From: Candidatus Elusimicrobium euhamitermitis | GTDB lineage: Bacteria > Elusimicrobiota > Elusimicrobia > Elusimicrobiales > Elusimicrobiaceae | Length of the DNA: 8,382 nt | Assembly: GCA_031254225.1 (NCBI GenBank) | Contig: JAIRUU010000023.1 | Location: 1 to 8,382 of the forward strand | Reading direction: 5' to 3' | In this document: positions 6,246-8,382 of the stretch, piece after piece | Position numbering within the stretch: the stretch's first letter is position 1 | Layout: each line of letters starts with the position of its first letter | Program-made: the position numbers and the translations under genes | The notes under the pieces: model-generated | Told to the model about the DNA's origin: nothing | The model's database searches: none | What the model saw: the letters and a program-made list of their open reading frames with translations, nothing else

Positions 6246-8382
6246 ATGGATTCCGACGGCAGTATTAAAAAATTGCTTACCAAAATAATAAGCGCTGTTA
6301 TTATAACCAGCCTGCTGCCGTTTGACGCCGCGGCGCAGGTCTACGCGCCTTCATCAACGGGCGGCCGCGCGCTTAAAACAACAATCAAACAAGTAAACGA
6401 ATTTTCCTCCTCAACCTTAGGCGCTTACGGCTTAGGCGCGCGGGTAACTGTGCCGTTGGTAAGTAGAGAAGAGGTGGCAAAAGGATTAAATCCATTTAAG
6501 TCAGGGGGAGGATTGACTGGGGCGATGGAGCGAGGGCGCGAGGCATATGCGAAGGGTTATTACGTTGCAAAAGCCAAGGAGTGGATAAGGGAGGATTGGA
6601 AGTATCGGGAATTAGAGGGCGCGGTGAAAATGCTTTTATCGGGGCAGAGAGCGGGTAGTGGGGAAGTATGTCGTGATGAGGGTGGATATGAGTGTATAAG
6701 GGAGGATATATTTGCGGAGGGGGGGTTAGAGTTGGGGTTGGAATTATACGGATATAATAACGGGAAGAGCATAGTGGAGACGTCTGGGGAAATAATGTGG
6801 CTTGTTAGGAACTATAATTTTAGCAAAGCGAATCGGGAAGCTGCGGCAAAATATTTTCGTGATGTGATAAATGAATGGGGGAGCAATTGCGGGGGAAGTT
6901 TTAAAGATATGCTGCCGGAGGGCAGCGTTGCGTCTAAGTGGACAGTGGTAGAAGGAGGTCGCCGTGAAAAGGGGAAAGAATGTGTGAAAGTAACGGACGC
7001 GGTGTATGGATTAGGTTTAGTGAGCAACAGCGGTTCGGACGCGCGGCTGGTGAAAGAGTTTATATGGAAATATTATACAAAGGGGGCTGGGAGCGTGGTA
7101 GCGCAGTATGGAGTGATGTCGTTGATGAGCATGGACACAGAGGAGTCATACGGGATAATAAAGAAATTTTTATTAGAGGACAGTTTATATGAAGGGGAGC
7201 ACGTAAATGGGATTTTGGACATATTGTTCAACAAAGTTTTGGGTACGGCTACGCCGAGCGGGGTAACGGGATTAGCGATAGGTGGAGTAAACGCGGTAAG
7301 GGGCGGCAGTGGGAGATATTTAAACTCAGTGACGGAGAAGTTTGAATATGCGGACGAGGAAGAGTGCAAGGCGCAGGGGTACGGCGCGGGGCAGTGTGAA
7401 CTATTAAAAGACGAGAGGATACAGGTAGCAACGAGGAACGTATTTGAGGATATCGGGAAACTGATATCTGAGAACGGGAGCGAGAGGAGCCGTAAATTAG
7501 AGCGGGAAATATTATTACAGGGGAAAAGGGCAATAAGCATAAATGCGGCGGCGCGTAACGTCAGCGACGATATACACATGCCGTTATTGGTTGGGGTGGT
7601 AACTGGAGCGCAGGGGGAAGAGTTAAGTGAGGTTGGGTATTATGAGACGTTAAAGAAATTAGCGGAGTCAGATTATTGGGACATAAATGAGGGGACGCAG
7701 AGGTCACTAAAGAGGAAGATTTTTAAGGCGATAAGGTATGAGTTGAAGGACACGTCGTATTTTATAGACACAGGTCGCGACGATAAAAAGATAGAGAGGT
7801 ATATAAAGAACGCAAGGGCGCTGGGCTTAGGTGCGTCCGGTGATTTGGTAATGATGTCGTTAGTGGTGCTTAGTTTGGTTAATTTGGCAATGGGAATGAA
7901 GCAGGTGGCGGGCGCGTATATGCAGCTTGGAAAACTTAACAGGGCGAGGGTGGCGGCATTGGCAGGCAAGGGTCGTCTGGGAACGTTGGAGGCAGTGAGG
8001 GCGGGACAGAATACGCAGGCGGGAGTAAGAGCGGCGGCGGTAAGGAGTGGGGTAATGTCGCCGATGTCAACGGTGACGATGCCTGAAGTAGCGGCTGGCA
8101 TGTCTGACGTTAAGAAAGTAGGGTTAGCGGCCAAATTTGCAAAAGCTTCTGGAGCGGTAAACGCGGAAAGGAGGGCGTTATCGGCGCAGCGGTTGAACGG
8201 GTTGAGAGGTGAAGAAGCCGCGGGCTATAATAATATGAGTGAGGGGCACTCTGTTTTAAGTACCCAGAAACCGTTAGGTCCGCGTCCGGTGTCACCGCGG
8301 ACGGAGCAGATAAATTTAAAAGAGTTAAAAGTAGACCCGTCATATAAAAATGTAGTATTTGACAACGCGGTGGGCGAGAGTG
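6246..8382 (+). CDS. Large exported protein of unknown function, 3' end outside window
   Basis: One frame is open from ATG 6246 to the right edge without a stop: at least 712 residues. GGGA (6235-6238) seven bases upstream is a modest ribosome site; another ATG at 6230 is closed at once. Residues 8-34 look like a signal peptide (KKLLTKIISAVIITSLLPFDAAAQ, shown as two parts: basic KKLLTK, hydrophobic core 14-24, cleavage near AAA-Q at 30). Residues 35-65 are a Ser/Thr/Gly linker. The body is rich in charged helix-like sequence with six Cys (142, 150, 215, 246, 374, 384), all before a hydrophobic segment at 534-551 (LVMMSLVVLSLVNLAMG). After it comes an Ala/Arg/Gly-rich region (553-660). Base composition changes sharply near codon 65: Gly becomes GGG/GGA, Leu TTA/TTG, Arg AGG/CGG, unlike the GGC, CTT, CGC of the neighbours. 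I recognise no family. A surface protein or secreted effector is possible but unproven. Confidence 0.85.
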   Translation, partial: MDSDGSIKKLLTKIISAVIITSLLPFDAAAQVYAPSSTGGRALKTTIKQVNEFSSSTLGAYGLGARVTVPLVSREEVAKGLNPFKSGGGLTGAMERGREAYAKGYYVAKAKEWIREDWKYRELEGAVKMLLSGQRAGSGEVCRDEGGYECIREDIFAEGGLELGLELYGYNNGKSIVETSGEIMWLVRNYNFSKANREAAAKYFRDVINEWGSNCGGSFKDMLPEGSVASKWTVVEGGRREKGKECVKVTDAVYGLGLVSNSGSDARLVKEFIWKYYTKGAGSVVAQYGVMSLMSMDTEESYGIIKKFLLEDSLYEGEHVNGILDILFNKVLGTATPSGVTGLAIGGVNAVRGGSGRYLNSVTEKFEYADEEECKAQGYGAGQCELLKDERIQVATRNVFEDIGKLISENGSERSRKLEREILLQGKRAISINAAARNVSDDIHMPLLVGVVTGAQGEELSEVGYYETLKKLAESDYWDINEGTQRSLKRKIFKAIRYELKDTSYFIDTGRDDKKIERYIKNARALGLGASGDLVMMSLVVLSLVNLAMGMKQVAGAYMQLGKLNRARVAALAGKGRLGTLEAVRAGQNTQAGVRAAAVRSGVMSPMSTVTMPEVAAGMSDVKKVGLAAKFAKASGAVNAERRALSAQRLNGLRGEEAAGYNNMSEGHSVLSTQKPLGPRPVSPRTEQINLKELKVDPSYKNVVFDNAVGES

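Noticed and set aside
7073..7579. 168-codon minus-strand frame, with further minus frames at 6560-6772, 6812-7027, 7673-8134 and 8110-8343
   Set aside because: They are Ser/Pro/Leu-rich, low-complexity antisense readings of the G-rich plus-strand gene, with no ribosome sites and no recognisable domains; the plus frame is open throughout.
1..8382. CRISPR array, tRNA, rRNA, transposase or integrase
   Set aside because: No regularly spaced repeats, cloverleaf-like sequence, rRNA signature or recombinase motif was seen on either strand.

Overview
The window looks like part of an Elusimicrobiota chromosome, most likely a gut Elusimicrobiaceae lineage. This is inferred from a type IV pilin-like gene whose N-terminus and layout (AFTLMEIGVVVLIIGILAAI, then a short helix and a Cys-containing tail) resemble the many PulG/PilE-like proteins I remember from Elusimicrobium. 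A neighbouring secreted protein also carries a YYPTPYAVYDE motif. No rRNA, tRNA, transposase or CRISPR array was seen, so the assignment rests on protein style alone.

Layout. Positions 1-542 (minus strand) hold the 5' part of a pilin-like gene. A 155-bp divergent intergenic region with a perfect 18-bp palindrome containing TATAAT separates it from a secreted 563-residue protein with 23 cysteines (698-2389, plus), which ends at a strong intrinsic terminator (2434-2466). Next comes a hairpin repeat (2484-2548), then a TPR plus SpoIID/LytB-like secreted protein (2565-4637) whose start appears to be leaderless. A second copy of the hairpin repeat (4639-4699) leads to a GT4-type glycosyltransferase (4713-5900). 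Positions 5901-6245 hold a possible small transcription unit with a 37-codon ORF and a terminator (6085-6117), plus a possible short minus-strand ORF or gene remnant. From 6246 to the right edge one uninterrupted plus-strand frame (at least 712 codons) encodes a secreted or surface-anchored protein that I do not recognise.

How the parts relate. Nearly everything points to the cell envelope: pilin-like protein, Cys-rich exported protein, SpoIID-like wall-associated protein, sugar transferase and a large exported protein. The SpoIID-like and glycosyltransferase genes are probably co-transcribed through the second hairpin repeat. The pilin-like and Cys-rich genes are divergent and share one regulatory region.

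The most notable signal is the long frame at the right edge. Its first roughly 60-70 codons (signal peptide and linker) have the same base composition as the neighbouring genes. From about 6440 onward the coding strand becomes strongly G-rich and C-poor (35 G / 48 C in 6241-6420, 71 G / 25 C in 6421-6600) and codon choice changes, as if a local export leader were joined to a body of different origin.
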